Assembly (NCBI RefSeq): GCF_030253575.1
Contig: NC_080559.1
Coordinates: 29,724,501 to 29,788,500 of the forward strand
Length of the DNA stretch: 64,000 bases
Direction: 5' to 3'
From: Rhododendron vialii
Lineage: Eukaryota; Streptophyta; Magnoliopsida; Ericales; Ericaceae
Position numbers and translations under genes: made by a program. Shown here piece by piece: positions 11,255-24,191 of this stretch. Each line of letters starts with the position of its first letter. Position 1 is the stretch's first letter. The notes beneath the pieces are model-generated. The model did not search any database and was not told the DNA's origin. It worked only from the letters and a program-made list of their open reading frames with translations.

Positions 11255-11275
11255 ATTTGGCGTTAGAGGAAGGGC
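11255..11275 (+). other. Element 1 primer binding site region
   Basis: ATTTGGCGTTAGAGGAAGG follows the 5' LTR. A TGGCG start is what a tRNA 3' CGCCA end would pair with. The priming tRNA was not identified. Confidence 0.6.
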
Positions 11276-11294
11276 TCTTACTAATTTGGAAGTA

Positions 11295-14200
11295 ATGGCA
11301 CCAACAACAAGAAAGCAAGGTGACCGACCAACAGAGCCTCAGAATGAAGGCTTGGAAACCCAAAACAATGTGATACATCCTGAACAAAGGATGCCAGAGA
11401 ATAGCCAAGGGAATGGCTTGAGTGCACCAACGGATATACAGAGCCTTTCCAGGCAGTTGGCACAGGTTTTGTCTAATCCAGAAAATGAAGCGGCATAGGA
11501 ATTGATTACCCTAATGAGAATGGTAGTTACACCCCCATCTATCATAGATGTTGATGCGAATGGTGTAGTCCATGAACAGTTGCAATCTGGTGATTTGCCT
11601 AGACAGGCCCCTCAACAGGTATATTCAAACCCAACATTTGATTCAAATATGAATGTGCATAGTCGACCATTTGTAGGCCCAACTGCTCTACGATCCACAG
11701 TAAAGCCAACCAGTTTTTATCAGAATGTTCCATCTATATATGACGTTCGAAACAGTAGTGGGAATGGTCAAAATAATAGTCTAAATCCTGGTCAGAATCC
11801 TCAGAATAGTTTCACAGGAGTCCATGTTATGAACAATGGTCAGCACATATCAAGCACTGCACAAACTTTGCCAAATCATGGCAATTACACGTACCATACT
11901 ATGCCAGCTGTGTCAAATAATGGAAATAGTGGTCAGTACGTTCACAATCTGCCAAATACTGGCAATGGTAACGGTCAGAATGTCCCTTTCGCACAACCTC
12001 ATGTACCAAATGTTCTTAGAGCCCCGGATCCCATAAATATTAACAGGGCACAAATATTGGAAGTCATCCAAGATGTGTACGGACCAGGGCTACGCAGGGT
12101 AGAGAAACCTATGTTTAGGAAGCCTTACCCACATTGGGTTGACAATGTTCTTTGCCAAGGGGGTATAAATTGCCTGAGTTATCACTTTTTAGTGGTACAG
12201 AGAACCAATCAACAATCGAGCATGTAGGCCGGTTTTGCCTGCAATTAGGTGAACTGGGTTCTGATGATGTTTTTAAATTGAAATTGTTTCCGCATTCGTT
12301 AACAAAAATAGCATTCACGTGGTTCATAAGCTTACCTGCAAATTCTATCCATACGTGGCAAGATATGGAAGAGCAATTTCATGCTTAATACTTTAGGCAC
12401 GAACCAGAGGTTTCAATCGCTGATTTGGCTAAGTTAAAACAAAAGCCAACTGAAACAGCAGAACAGTTCTTAACTAGGTTTAAGAGATTAAGAAACCAGT
12501 GTCACTGTAATGTACCAGAGACCGAGATAGTTCGAATAGCTCAGGATGGTCTCGAGTTTAATTTTAAAAAATAGTTTAATGGATCTAATTTCAAAGATCT
12601 GTTTGAATTCTCTATGAGAGCGTCTCAATTTGAAGCTATTCTCCAGGAAGAAGAGCAATTAAAGAATACGTCTCTGGGAACATATTACCAAGATGTAGAA
12701 GGGAATATTGAAATCGATGTAGCACAAGTTGTTGGAAAGTCCCCCATAATTTGTGACACTTTGGTTAAAGCAGAAAAACCAATGAATATGCCTTCATCCC
12801 AACCCAATAGGCGTGGGGGGCAAGTAAATTATAGACAATATTCGTTTGATTTAGCACAAGCTGACCAGATATTTGATGAACTGTTAAAACAAAAGTTTAT
12901 TACCTTAAGTCCTGGGCATATTATTCCTTCTGATAAAGATAGAAAAGGAAAAGAATACTGCAAATGGCACAATTCGTTTAGGCATAATACTAACAATTGT
13001 GTTACCTTTCGAAATTGTGTACAGGATTTGATCCAAAAAGGGCTGCTGCAATATGCTAAAGGTGATAAGGACCCGATGGGTATTGAATCAAACCATTTTC
13101 CAAAGATTGAAGTGAACATGGTGACAGCCAGCCTAGCTAAAAGGTTGGGTTCTACTGTTGCGAAACAGAAGCAAAGGGATGAAGATCAAATGCAAACTGA
13201 AGAAGAATCAGCAAAGTCTCATTCCTCTAGATTCCCAAATGATTACGTTTGTATCAGGTGTGGACACGAGATCCAGAAGTGCATTCTCCAAGTCCGGAAT
13301 AAGGTTCAACACAATGGGGGGAAACGATCTTCAAATATATGTTGGGGCTAAACTGATTTATGAAGGAATAGACCCAGGGCTTTTCAACAGGATAGAGTTA
13401 GAACATTGTTATGGGCCAGATGATGGACCATTCTTATTCAGAGGACACCCAGTGGTACCTGCAAGGCCTGGGGTACCATCTTGCCAAGACCTTAAAGCAA
13501 TGGGGTACCAATTTCCCAATCGAGGGAGATACCCTAATCAAAGGGGTGTTGGTTTCAGAAGAGGTATTGGACCACGAGGTAGAGGACCTTATGGACGTGG
13601 GTGGCACCAACCTAGGATGGTAATGCCGCCTAATCATGATCATGAGGATTGGAGCACGCTTAATCACCCAAAATTCCCAGTAGAGGGTTGGTATACCAAA
13701 GTGTCCAGTTCACAAAAGAGAAGACTTCAAAGGAAATTTGCAGCCAGGGCTTATAGTGACCCATGGGATCATGTTTTCGAACCAAGAGAGATTGGAACCC
13801 TCAAAGGTTTCAAACATGGTACGGACTCGAGAGCAAGGAGAAACCAGTGGTCCGAAACAGCCAATTCTCAAGCATGGGGGGCAAAAAAGTAATGCTGAAG
13901 TTTCTCTCCAGTCGACTGCCCAACCAAAGGGTAGGAAAGAGTTGAAGCAGAGCTTGAAGAAGAAGATGGAGAAATTCCAGAAACTCATGGAAGCAGATGA
14001 TGATGATCTTTTTGACGAAGGATCAGAACAAGAAGATCTGATCAAAGATGCTTCCCCATCTCCACAGAGATCTGCAACATTTGGTGAAAGCCTGGCCGCA
14101 ATCCAATTCGGGTCAGTACCTGTAAACTATCAGTGTAATATGATCTTAGTTCTGCCAAAGCAGTTCAAGGCAAAACCAAATCAGCCTATGAACTTGGCAG

Positions 14201-17200
14201 GTGATGTTGAGGATACCACCCAATCGATTGTGGAAATAATGGATAAAGAGAAACATTCTCAGTCACAGCCCATTAACGTCGAGACGGATGAACATGGAAA
14301 CAGTATCGTAGTTCTTAGAACACCTGATGATGCCTCAATAAGGCATTTGAAACCACTATATATCAAACTTCATATGAATGGCCAACCTATCTCGAAAGTG
14401 TTGGTCGACAATGGGGCAGTAGTCAATATTTTACCCTCTAGAATGCTAAAAGTCCTGAACAAAATCAATGACGATTTGATCCCAACAGAAGTTACAGTTG
14501 GCAACTTCGCTGGAGGATGTTCTCCTGCTAAGGGAGTCATATCTTTGCAACTGCAAGTTGGGACTAGGAGGATGAATGCAACGTTTTTTGTAATTGATTC
14601 TTCATCTAATTACAATGCCTTACTAGGCAGAGATTGGATCCATATAAATAGTTGTGTGCCATCTTCTTTGCATCAGGCTTTGATCTTTCTGAAGTAGGAA
14701 GAAGCAGCAGGAATGGAGGTCTTTTGGGCGGACCGACATCCATTCAAAGCAGAGACCAACAATATCGAAGCGGATCTCTACAACGAACATTTGTAGCCAA
14801 CAAGGATAGAGGACTCAGAAGTCAGATCTAATCAAGTTGAGGTAACTGAGAGTCAATTCCTCACATACATTAAGGAAGGATTCCAGGAGTTGAACAAAGA
14901 TTTCACCGGGCCTAACATTATATCAAAGCCTGTCAAAGTGGACCAACAAGTTTTTAATGTTTAGAGATCTATTAAGTACAGGAAGTGAAGAGTTGGCTAC
15001 CGTTAAAGCCACTTTTAAGAGGTTGTTTTCTTTTCTTGTTGACAGGAAGTTGCAGGCAGATGAGCCTATTTCTTGTAATTGGGCTGAGTGTGTTTTTGAT
15101 GATAACCCACTAAACATGAAAGAATTAGGTTTAACAGACTTGAAACCAGCACCGGTTAAGCTAGATGATGGGGCCCAGGTTAAGGATCCCACGGAAGAGG
15201 TAAACCTAAGAACTCCAAAAGATCCTAAGATCACATATGTAAACGCTACTTTGCCTGATGAAATAAAGGAAAAGTTTAAGTATTTGTTGCGTAAATTTAA
15301 AGATTGTTTTGCTTGGAGTTATGATGAAATGTCAGGTTTAGATAGATCTTTAGTCAAGCACAAAATACCTATAAAAGAGAATTATGTACCTTTCAAACAG
15401 GCACCCAGGAGAATGAAAGATGACGTTCTTCCTCAAGTCAAAAAAGAAATGGAACGTTTATTCGAAGCAAAGTTCATTCAACCAGTCAAATATGCTGAAT
15501 GGGTTTCAAATGTGGTCCCAGTATTAAAAAAGAATGGGAAAGTTAGAGTTTGCGTTGATTTCAGATATCTCAATACAGCATCACCAAAGAATGAACATCC
15601 AATGCCTGTTGCTGACTTGCTAGTCGATGCAACGGTAGGGTACCAAATGCTGTCCTTCATGGACGGTAATGCTGGTTATAATCAGGTGTATATAGCAGAA
15701 GAAGATACACATAAAACAACATTTAGATGTCCTGGATACATAGGAACGTTCGAATGGGTGGTTATGGCTTTCGGATTAAAAAACGCAGGAGCGACCTATC
15801 AAAGAGTTATGAATTTGATTTTTCATGATTTTCTACATAAATTTTTGGAAGTTTATATAGATGACGTTGTTGTGAAGTCAAATTCCATTGATGAGCACTT
15901 ACATCATCTTGAACAGACTCTAGAAAGGATGAGGCGTTACAATTTAAAAATGAATCCCTTAAAATGTGCGTTTGGTGTTACATCAGGAAACTTTTTGGGA
16001 TTCTTGGTGCATCAAAAAGGGATCGAGGTTGATAAAACTAAAGCTGATGCTATTTTGAAAGCACAAGCCCTAACCAATAAAGAAGAGCTCCAATAGTTCT
16101 TGGAAAAGATTAATTTCCTTCGAAGATTTATTGCCAATCTATCTGGAAAAACAATGGCATTCTCCCCGTTGTTGAAATCGAAGTCAGAAAAGGATTTTAA
16201 ATGGGAACAAGAGCATCAGAAAGCTTTTGATATTTTAAAACAATCATTGGTGACGCCTCCTGTTCTGATGCCTCCAATAAATGAAAGCCATTGAAGCTAT
16301 ATATATCAGCGACACACCATTCAATTGCAAGTCTGTTAGCTCAGGATAATGAACAAGGCCGAGAGCAATCAATTTACTACCTAAGCAGAAGGTTAAATGA
16401 TTATGAGGGTAGATATTCATGTGTTGAAAAGATTTGTATGGCATTATATTTTTCAGCAATTAAATTGAGGCATTACCTTTTGCCAGCTAGGGTAAAAATC
16501 ATTTCCCAAACAGATATAATAAAGTACATCTTGTCTAGGCCCATTTTGAGGGGAAGACAAGGGAAATGGATATTAGCCTTAATCGAGTATGACTTTGAAT
16601 ACGGGCCTCAAAAGGTAGTGAAAGGACAAGCATTGGCCGATTTCCTATCTGAGCATCCAAATCTACCTTTGGAAGAAGATACATTCGAGGTGCATTTGGT
16701 GGAGTTTAAACCTTGGCAATTATCTTTTGATGGTTCAAAAATAGACAATGGAGTTGGGGCAGGAGTTGTCTTGACATCTCCAAAAGGAGAAATATTCCAG
16801 TTCTCTTTCCAACTCGACGAGAATAGGGTTCTAACAAATAATCAAGCAGAATACGAGGCCTTAATCATAGGTTTGGAAATAGCAAAAGACTTGAATATAC
16901 GATATTTGAAAGTCTCTGGGGATTCACAGTTGATCATTCGACAAGTTACAGGGCATTTTAAGTGCTATCACCCCTTATTGAATTTGCAGCTTGAAAAAGT
17001 TCAACGTCTTGCTCAAAACTTTGATGAGATACGTTTTCAGCATATTTTGAGACTTCAAAATAGTGAAGCCAATCAAATGGCTCAAGCAGCCTCAGGAGTT
17101 GAAATTCCTGAAGGGGACACTGGAGAAAATAATCAGAATTCAAAAAAGGTTTTTACCCTTCTCAATGGAGAGGGAGAAGAATCGATTGGATGTATTGGTA

Positions 17201-18481
17201 ATTGATGTTTCTGATGATTGGATGGTTCCAATAAAAAATTATCTGATAAATCCCAATGAGAAAGCAGAAAGGATTGTCAAATGCAGGTCCGTTAATTATG
17301 TTCTGCTAGGATAGGATTTGTATAGAAGAACTTCTGATGGCCTACTATTGTTGTGTGTCAGCAAAGACCAATCGATGAGAATCATGGGAGAGGTCCATGA
17401 AGGAATCTGTGGTGCCCATCAAGCTGGTGATAAAATGAGATGGTTAATTAAGAGACACGGATATTATTGGCCAACCATTCAAGCTGATTGCATTCAGTAT
17501 GCTAAAGGTTGCCAACAATGTCAAAAGCATGGACCTATCCAAAGGATACATGCTCATCAATTGCAATCGATTATTAAACCTTGGCATTTCAGAGGTTGGG
17601 CGATCGATATGATGGGAGAAATCCACCCAGCATCTTCATTACAGCACCAATTTGTTGTAGTAGCAACTGATTATTTCACAAAATGGACAGAGGCAATACC
17701 TTTAAAAGGTGTTTCACAGAAACAAGTGATTGATTTTATTGAGGAATATCTTTTATGTAGATTTGGGATTCTTGAAACCATTACTGTTGATCAGGCGTCT
17801 ATATTCAATGGTAGAGAAGTTGTCCAGTATGCACAAAAGTATGGAATACAAATCTTGAATTTCACTCCGTACTATGCCCAAGCTAATGGACAAGTCAAAT
17901 CGACCAATAAAATTATAAAGAACACCTTGGCAAAGGTAATCGATGATAACCCAAGAGAATGACATGATCTGTTGTCCAGAGTTTTGTGGGCATATAGAAC
18001 ATCACAAAGGGAGAGTACTAGGGTAACTCCGTTTGCATTAGTTTACGGGCACTCAGCAGTTTTGCCAGTCGAAATTAATGTTCAATCGTTAAGGGTGGCA
18101 CGTCATTATGATCCAAACTTGCAATATGAAGAAGCAATGTATTTGGACATCGATGGATTGAAAGAAAAAAGGTTACATGTCCTAAACCAAATTCAAGTCC
18201 AAAAGAAAAGAGTGGAGCGGGCTTACAACAAAAGAGTGAAACAAAAATCTTTTGCAGTCGGAGACTTAGTTTGGAAAACGATTCTCCCAATCGATTCAAA
18301 AAAGAAGAAGGGAAGATTTGGGAAATGGTCTCCAAATTGGGAAAGTTCTTTCTGTATTGCTCAAATCTTACGAGGATGTGCATATCATTTAGAATCAATC
18401 GAAGGGTTTCTTCACGAAAGAACCATTAATGGTAAATATTTAAAGCATTATTTTCCGTCTATGTGGGAAAACATGAATTAA
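11295..18481 (+). pseudogene. Element 1 gag-pol, decayed
   Basis: Starts at ATG 11295 (MAPTTRK). Gag with an Asn/Gly/Gln-rich linker and a retrotransposon gag core (ELSLFSGTE onward) occupies about 11295-13900. Protease has LVDNGAVVNILP and LLGRDWIH (14400-14640). RT has FRYLN and the YIDD box (15500-15880). Classical RNase H lies at 16290-16640, archaeal-type RNase H at about 16720-17100 (FDGSK, NNQAEYEAL, SGDSQL) and integrase at 17380-18200. In-frame stops fall at 11496, 12386, about 12573, 14695, about 16094, 17312 and 17960, with frameshifts near 12150, 13290, 13800, 16290 and 17190. Most stops fit CAG/TGG/CGA to TAG/TGA-type transitions. The integrase catalytic Glu is Lys (QVKSTNK where QAEATNK is usual). 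The element cannot be autonomous. Confidence 0.92.
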
Positions 18482-18560
18482 AACAAACATATTCATTCCA
18501 TAGTCAAAAGCTGCCTATGGATATGGCAGCATTACAAGAGGCAATCCATAAACAAAAAAA

Positions 18561-18672
18561 AGATCCCAAGAAGGATCTAACAAAAAAAAAAAGAACCCAA
18601 AACGGGAACCTAATAAAGAAAAGATCCCTATGGGGACCAAACCACAAAAGAAAAAGATCTCAAACGAGATCT
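18561..18672. repeat. Chain of short hairpins in A-rich DNA after pol
   Basis: Within 200 bp of the pol stop lie AGATCC..GGATCT (18561-18566/18573-18578), an imperfect GATCCC..GGGACC (about 18623-18637) and a perfect 7-bp AGATCTC AAAC GAGATCT (18655-18672). A weaker CCC..GGG dyad sits near 18596-18606. They are separated by A-rich spacers. A coding frame over this stretch is highly basic and looks like a by-product. Confidence 0.6.
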
Positions 18673-18725
18673 AGAGAAAAAAAAAAAAAAACACCAGGAC
18701 TCCCCCACAAAAGAAGGCCTATTCT

Positions 18726-19037
18726 TTAGGCCATTCTTTCCGGCCATTCTTTCCACTGACCAGAGGTGCCAGCCATGGAGGACCTGATGTCAGCAGGATC
18801 GATTGGAGGAGGCTTGTAGTCGATGGTGTCCCAGTTTGCCACCACGAGTTTAATGGCAGACTCCATCTTCTCCATGCAAAGTGCCATACCCTCCACTCGA
18901 TCGTGGATAGCCTGAATCTTCCGTTTACATTCATTGTGATCTTCCATGAGAGCCCATGAGAGTTCAGTGACTAACTGCTTAATGTGAACAGGAGTGATTT
19001 GGGCAGAAATAGGAGTAGAAGAGCTGTTGTTAGCCAT
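18726..19037 (-). CDS. Element 1 second antisense gene, 103-aa protein
   Basis: Minus-strand ORF from ATG 19037 (MANNSSSTPIS...) to a stop at 18726, without interruptions. A TATAAATA box lies 42-49 bp upstream, so the start is well placed for a separate transcript. The protein has a Ser/Thr-rich start, a predicted helical middle (ELSWALMEDHNECKRKIQ, then VEGMALCMEKMESAIKLVV) that could form a short coiled coil, and a Pro-rich then Trp-containing tail. I recognise no family. That it is intact while gag-pol and the larger antisense gene are broken may be chance, since it is short. It lies between the convergent ends of pol and the mobile-domain gene and ends 245 bp from the pol stop. Confidence 0.5.
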   Translation of the reverse strand: MANNSSSTPISAQITPVHIKQLVTELSWALMEDHNECKRKIQAIHDRVEGMALCMEKMESAIKLVVANWDTIDYKPPPIDPADIRSSMAGTSGQWKEWPERMA

Positions 19038-19078
19038 TACGTAGAAACACAAGTGCTTGATCTTGTACTCAGTGTTGG

Positions 19079-19086
19079 TATTTATA
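19079..19086 (-). promoter_or_regulatory. TATA box of the 103-aa antisense gene
   Basis: TATAAATA on the minus strand, preceded by TTTGGTC and 42 bp upstream of the ATG at 19037. This spacing leaves room for a short 5' UTR. Confidence 0.5.
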
Positions 19087-19621
19087 GACCAAAGAAGGTC
19101 TAAAGACGTGGGTTATGGGCAGTTACCCCGAGGGAAAATTAAAAGACGTGACAACTGATAGGGTTAGTGGGCACTCAAGTGTTGTTTTCCAAGGTAAGGC
19201 GGCTAGTTTACTGCAGAACGGCATCATTTGCTGTACTTAACCGTCATTAATTACTATGCATGTTCCCTAAAAGTAAAAGGGAAACGTCGCCATGAATCAT
19301 GACGTGGTGATGCCATGATTATAGGTGCCCACGATCCGGATATATAGGGATTAAAGGTTTTGATTGTGTGAATTACATTTGTAAGTAAAAGGGATACGAA
19401 CCAATTATGTGGGTTTATTCCTTAATTTGAACATTCACAAAATATTGTTAAGGGATAGTCATTCCAAACAAGAAGTAAGAGAAGGGCCATTGAAGGCCTA
19501 ACACTCGTTTGATTGCCATTCATAGTTTTTTGGCATGCCACCTGCTAATAGGTAATAAAACAAACAGTACTTACAATTTTGTATTGACAAAACTAGTCGA
19601 TGACTGTAAAACTAACATCAG

Positions 19622-22600
19622 TCACCCATGAAGAAAAGAAGACTTAAAAGCCTCCCATTTAATTACAAGTTCATCACATTTAATTCTATTCCTTTGTAAG
19701 TCCTCACGTGTGGCAAAAACATGGACTGAAACTCTTTTGTCTTCTTTTGCTAAACGTTTGAAGTCCTTATCGTGTTGGTTTGCTGTTACAAGAAGATGTT
19801 CTTTCTCAGATTGCAATTGGCCCAGTCGATGTAACAATTCCCATTCTTCCTGATCAATGGCCACAAGTCTCGACTTCAAAGTCGAAGCATCAATATGCAT
19901 GGTCGATTGTAGGGAGGTATTCCCGAGCAGATACATTTAGTTACCAAACACGTGATGTTTGGGAACACGTGGTAAATACAACTAGACTTATCGCCGAGCA
20001 GTTCGGTGAACAGCGATATGGACCAGTGATATGAGAAGTCATGGCTATAAATAGACTGTTCGGTTATGATACAGCCGAACAGATGTTGTAAAGAACCTAG
20101 CACGTGATACGAGTGATCAAGGGTTGAAAGCAATGCAATCGATATCCGAATAAATGGTACGTGGGACCATAGTTTGAATATAGACAGGACAGTCATCATG
20201 CTAAACAAGTGTTCGGCAATATGGACCAGTGACATGAGAAGTCAATGGTCCAGGAAGGTTGTACGGGCTCAAGGACCAGTTACATGTGAGGTAACTGGTC
20301 CAAGCCGTCTGTTCGGCTATGAGACGGCCGAACAAAGATGGAACTCCAATCGAGAGTAGGAGCAGAGAGAATACTCTGGAAGATTCCAGAATAGTCATGT
20401 CTCATATAGGGATAAAGATCCCAAGAATATAGGATCTGAGAAAGATACCCAACGAGTATGGGATGTTCGGCTCTTAAAGGAAAAGAATCCTAAAAGGACT
20501 CTTTTCCATAAACTGATAAAGGAAACGAGACTCCTTGATATCCTGGGTTTCCTATACGAGTTAGGAATCCTATGGCAATAAGGATGCTTGGACAGCAAGC
20601 ATCCATAAATCTATAAATATGAGGAAAACCTAGAGGTGAGAGGTACGCAATACGTTGCATTATTATTGCTTTCCTACTGATAATTAGGGCTGAGTTTTCT
20701 AGTACGTGATACTAACAAAGGCATCGGAGGGCCTTTGCCACGAGAGGCAAAGGTGCACTCACCCCCTATCTATTTTGCAGATTAGGGTTCAGACGTCGAG
20801 CTAGGGTTCCGGTGAAGAGGCACGAATAAGCCGTTGCAATCCAGTTGATCCGAAGCGTCAATTGTTTTCATCCCCCTACAGATAACTTAACCGTCAGGGT
20901 GGAAAGGTTACCAATCAACTCCAGCTTTTGGCTTATCTCTTTTTGGTAGTACCGGAAAAGACTAATGTTATCACCCAGTGATGATGCATAGTTTTCCAAA
21001 ATGATTTGTTCCCTGAGGGGAAAGACATGCCTTTGAGACAAAGATTCAACACAGGCACTGAATTCTGTAGACTTCACTGTCATCAATTCCTCAAAAGGAA
21101 GTTGTAGGAAGTCAAAGAAAACTTGAATTTCTTTTTGAGTTTCTTCACTAAATTGGAGGAAAAAGAAGGAACTACTGGATTCTGAGACCTCAGTTAGAGA
21201 TCAAAAGGCTTGAGAAGTCGACTCTATTTCTTCCATCAGATGGTCTAATGAATCACTTGAAGACTTAACCTGAGCCGAATCTTCCATGCTTATAGGATTT
21301 GTTGCAACTTTGTTCACTGAACGAGGGGATGTATTTAAAGCAAGAGCCTTTGGAATACTTACAGGGTTAGGATTATTCACATCTGCTGGTGATATGACTT
21401 GATTACCAGAAGGATAACCAGAAGGACTAGAGGCTACATCCTCTGCACCTTGACCACTTCTTTTGTTAGGACTGGCTTTGGCAATGTGGACAGGACCCTC
21501 TGATGGTCCTTTCTTTTCCAACTCTTTTTCGTTTGGTGCTGGTGGAACCTCTAAATTAGGCACATCCGTCATCCGAGGGGAAGCCAAATCCTCCCTATTG
21601 TTACCCTACTGATTCAAATCAATCTTGTGGGTTTACTGAGAAGTTGGGTCAATAGTGGTTTTCCTCCATGGTTCAGCATTGGTTGAATCTGATTCAAGTT
21701 GGTTTGTTGTGCCAATGCATGGTTGGGTGGTATGTACACCAAGTTCAGTATCAACTGGCATCAAAACCGTGCCCTCACCAATTTGCAGAAAAGAACTGTC
21801 ATCCTGCAGCAAAGGATTTTCTTGATGTACTAGTTTTTCCTGCAATTCTGGTAACCAATCAGATTGATCCAAAGGATCTGATACCGCTGTATCGAAAGAC
21901 TCGAATTGATCAATCGCCAATTCAGTGTCAACCGTCTCTCCTACTGAAAAGGAAGACTTCTGAATTTGTGAGGATTTCGAAGAATTTTCATCCTCCTCCA
22001 TTTCTTCAAAGGCATTCACAATTTTTCTTCCTTTACCTTTCTGTAAAAAAAAAAAAGAAAGAAAAGATGAGAAAGGGTTACGAAGAGTATGAATCAGTAA
22101 GGAAAAGAAGAAGGTGAAAGTGTACCCTTGGAGTCAATCCTTTATCACTCAAATTTTGTTTCTTGGTGTGTTTTCTTGTCGATTGCTTCATGGGGGTAGA
22201 GACTTCGTCAACCTATCTTTTGGATCTATCAATGGAAAGGCTTTTAGAAACTTTCTGGCTCAGAACACCTGACTTGATTCTGAGAGTCTGCGTTCTTGGC
22301 CCAGTTTCAGAGTCCTTGATTGATTCTGCTTTCCTTTTCCTAGTATTCCCACTTGGTACAGATGATATGGGAATGACTGCTCCTGCATGAGGCACAACGG
22401 CCTTGGAAGGTTCATCAGGCAGTCGAGCTGTTACCTCTACTAAGGAAACAATGTTAGTAGAAGAATAACTAATTGAATTAAAATCCAATGAATGGTTTTG
22501 CTTACCAGCCTTGTCCTGAAGATACTTGTATTCTGGGTCAAGCCTGTACAGGCAATCCGAAAGTGGAGCACTGAAATAAAGGGCTTTCATAGTCGACCAC

Positions 22601-24117
22601 CATTCATCAAAAGCAAGCGAGGTCCCACCATTGGTCTTGAAATCAATAAACTTAAAGGCTTTCACACGATGGTGAAAATTGCTAACCATCTAGGATATCA
22701 TTTGCGAGTCCTTAGCCTTAATCGTTGGCTTGCTTGAAGCCATCTCAGCAATTTCTGGATGAACGAAAGGCATGGGAATGCCTTGTGAAAGGCCAAACTG
22801 TCGGGCAAATTGACAAGGAGAATAATTTTCAAAACTACAATTTCCAAAAGGAGTGTTATTCAGGGCAAAACCGACTGGGATAAGCCTTGGAAGGAGGATG
22901 CTGGCCCAGAATAACCGCTTGGAATGAGTCATTTTCTCTACAAGTTGAGGAGAGGCTGATGGAATACCCTCAAAACATGGCCTTAATCTTTCAGAGGCAT
23001 ATTCAAATTTATCGAATGGATAGTAAACAGGCCAATTCTTTCTGTTATCTTCATAGAAGAAAGTGAAATACCTTTGAAAGGATGATTCCTCTGTTTGAGT
23101 CAGAAAACCTAAGAAGTGTTCAGCATAGCTACGGCATGTTTGTAAGGTTTCATCTGATTGAAGAGGATTATTTAGCTTAGGTTTCAGCTGAGGAAAATAT
23201 GCATACAACCAAGCTTGAAAAATCCAAAATGGACCACCACAAGAGTCTGCTATCTTCTTGTCAACAAAGGTAAACAGGCCCTTATACAGGGATCCTAGAA
23301 TGAATGGAGCAAGGGCCAACCTTTTTACTTGAGCCATACAAACGGCCAAATTGAGATATTCTTTGGTAACCCTAAGCCCAGGAACTGCCATAAGAAATCT
23401 ACAAATCCAAAATAGATCAAATGCGACTTTCTCATGAAAGCAAGGTCCAGATGCTTTGGCTCTATAGTGAGTCTTTAACCATTTTGAGTAACTAACCCCA
23501 GATGATGGAACAATAAATAGAGGATCATATGGATCAGGAGAAAGTAGAGCATTTACCTCACAGCCTAAGGAAGGAAGGCTAGTCAAATGAGAGATATCCA
23601 AGACTGTTAGAGATAATAAACCATAATGCAGAACTAGGGTATTGGATGATTTGGACCAGAAACAAGCTCCAGCGGTTAGAAGTTCAGAGTTCATTTCTAA
23701 TGGAAATTGTGAGAGTTCGATTGTCTCACGAATTCCCATTGTCTTCCAATCATCGAAAAGAAACTTCATCATACGCCTTACCCAATCTACCCATCCCATT
23801 TCGACGGTATAAGGCCAGGAACGAAAGCAAATGTTCTTACCCCAGCCTGACCATTCAAGCATTGGAAGCAGTAGCAGAAGTGGATCAAGTTCCACCACAG
23901 GGTAAACTTCTGGAAGGCCATTCGGAAGAGCTGACGAAAAAGCTAGACCCAATATACAGTGAGAACTGACGTTATCGTCAGGAATCAGAACTTGGGTGTT
24001 CTGATCAACTCCATTTCGGTACGAATCAGGAAATCGAAAAGAGTCCTCCGTTACTGACTCGGTAGTCGAATCTTCAACTGGATCGCTAGAAACCTTCAAT
24101 TTGGATTTCGGTGCCAT
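19622..24117 (-). pseudogene. Element 1 antisense gene: plant mobile domain protein
   Basis: Starts at ATG 24117 (MAPKSKLKV). Exon 1 (24117-22126) encodes an acidic leader and a plant mobile domain (PMD, Pfam 'aminotransferase-like, plant mobile domain') with strings such as WLKTHYRAK, FHEKVAFDLFWICRFL, LAPFILGSLYKGL and ILLPRLIPVGFALNN. An 85-nt intron (22125-22041) has donor AGG|GTACAC and acceptor TTTACAG and keeps phase 0. Exon 2 runs from 22040 through a low-complexity acidic/Ser-rich part to a C-terminal coiled coil (HRLGQLQSEKEHLL) ending at 19622. In-frame stops at 22690, 22213, 21633, about 21600 and 21201, plus a nested LTR at 19908-20880, make it a pseudogene. Frame is kept across that LTR. 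PMD proteins occur as host genes (MAIN, MAIL1) and in transposons. Confidence 0.8.
19908..20880 (+). mobile_element. Solo LTR nested in the antisense mobile-domain gene
   Basis: 973 bp starting TGTAGGGAGG and ending CATCCCCCTACA, so the ends form the inverted repeat TGTAGGG/CCCTACA. It contains CTATAAATATG (TATA, about 20611) and the gypsy-LTR-like CTAACAAAGGCATCGGAGG. Coding sequence of the antisense gene resumes on both sides. Flanks share only GAT, not a full 5-bp TSD. Confidence 0.8.
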
Positions 24118-24191
24118 TCGGGAGTGAGCTGTTTCAGGGTTTTGGTGTGAGAAAAAACTCAAATGCGTGCCCTAAAATTTAAAGTACTTTG

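Noticed and set aside
18463..18729. Lys/Arg-rich frame after pol in element 1
   Set aside because: It is the reading of A-runs and GATC hairpins and overlaps the pol stop without its own start signal.
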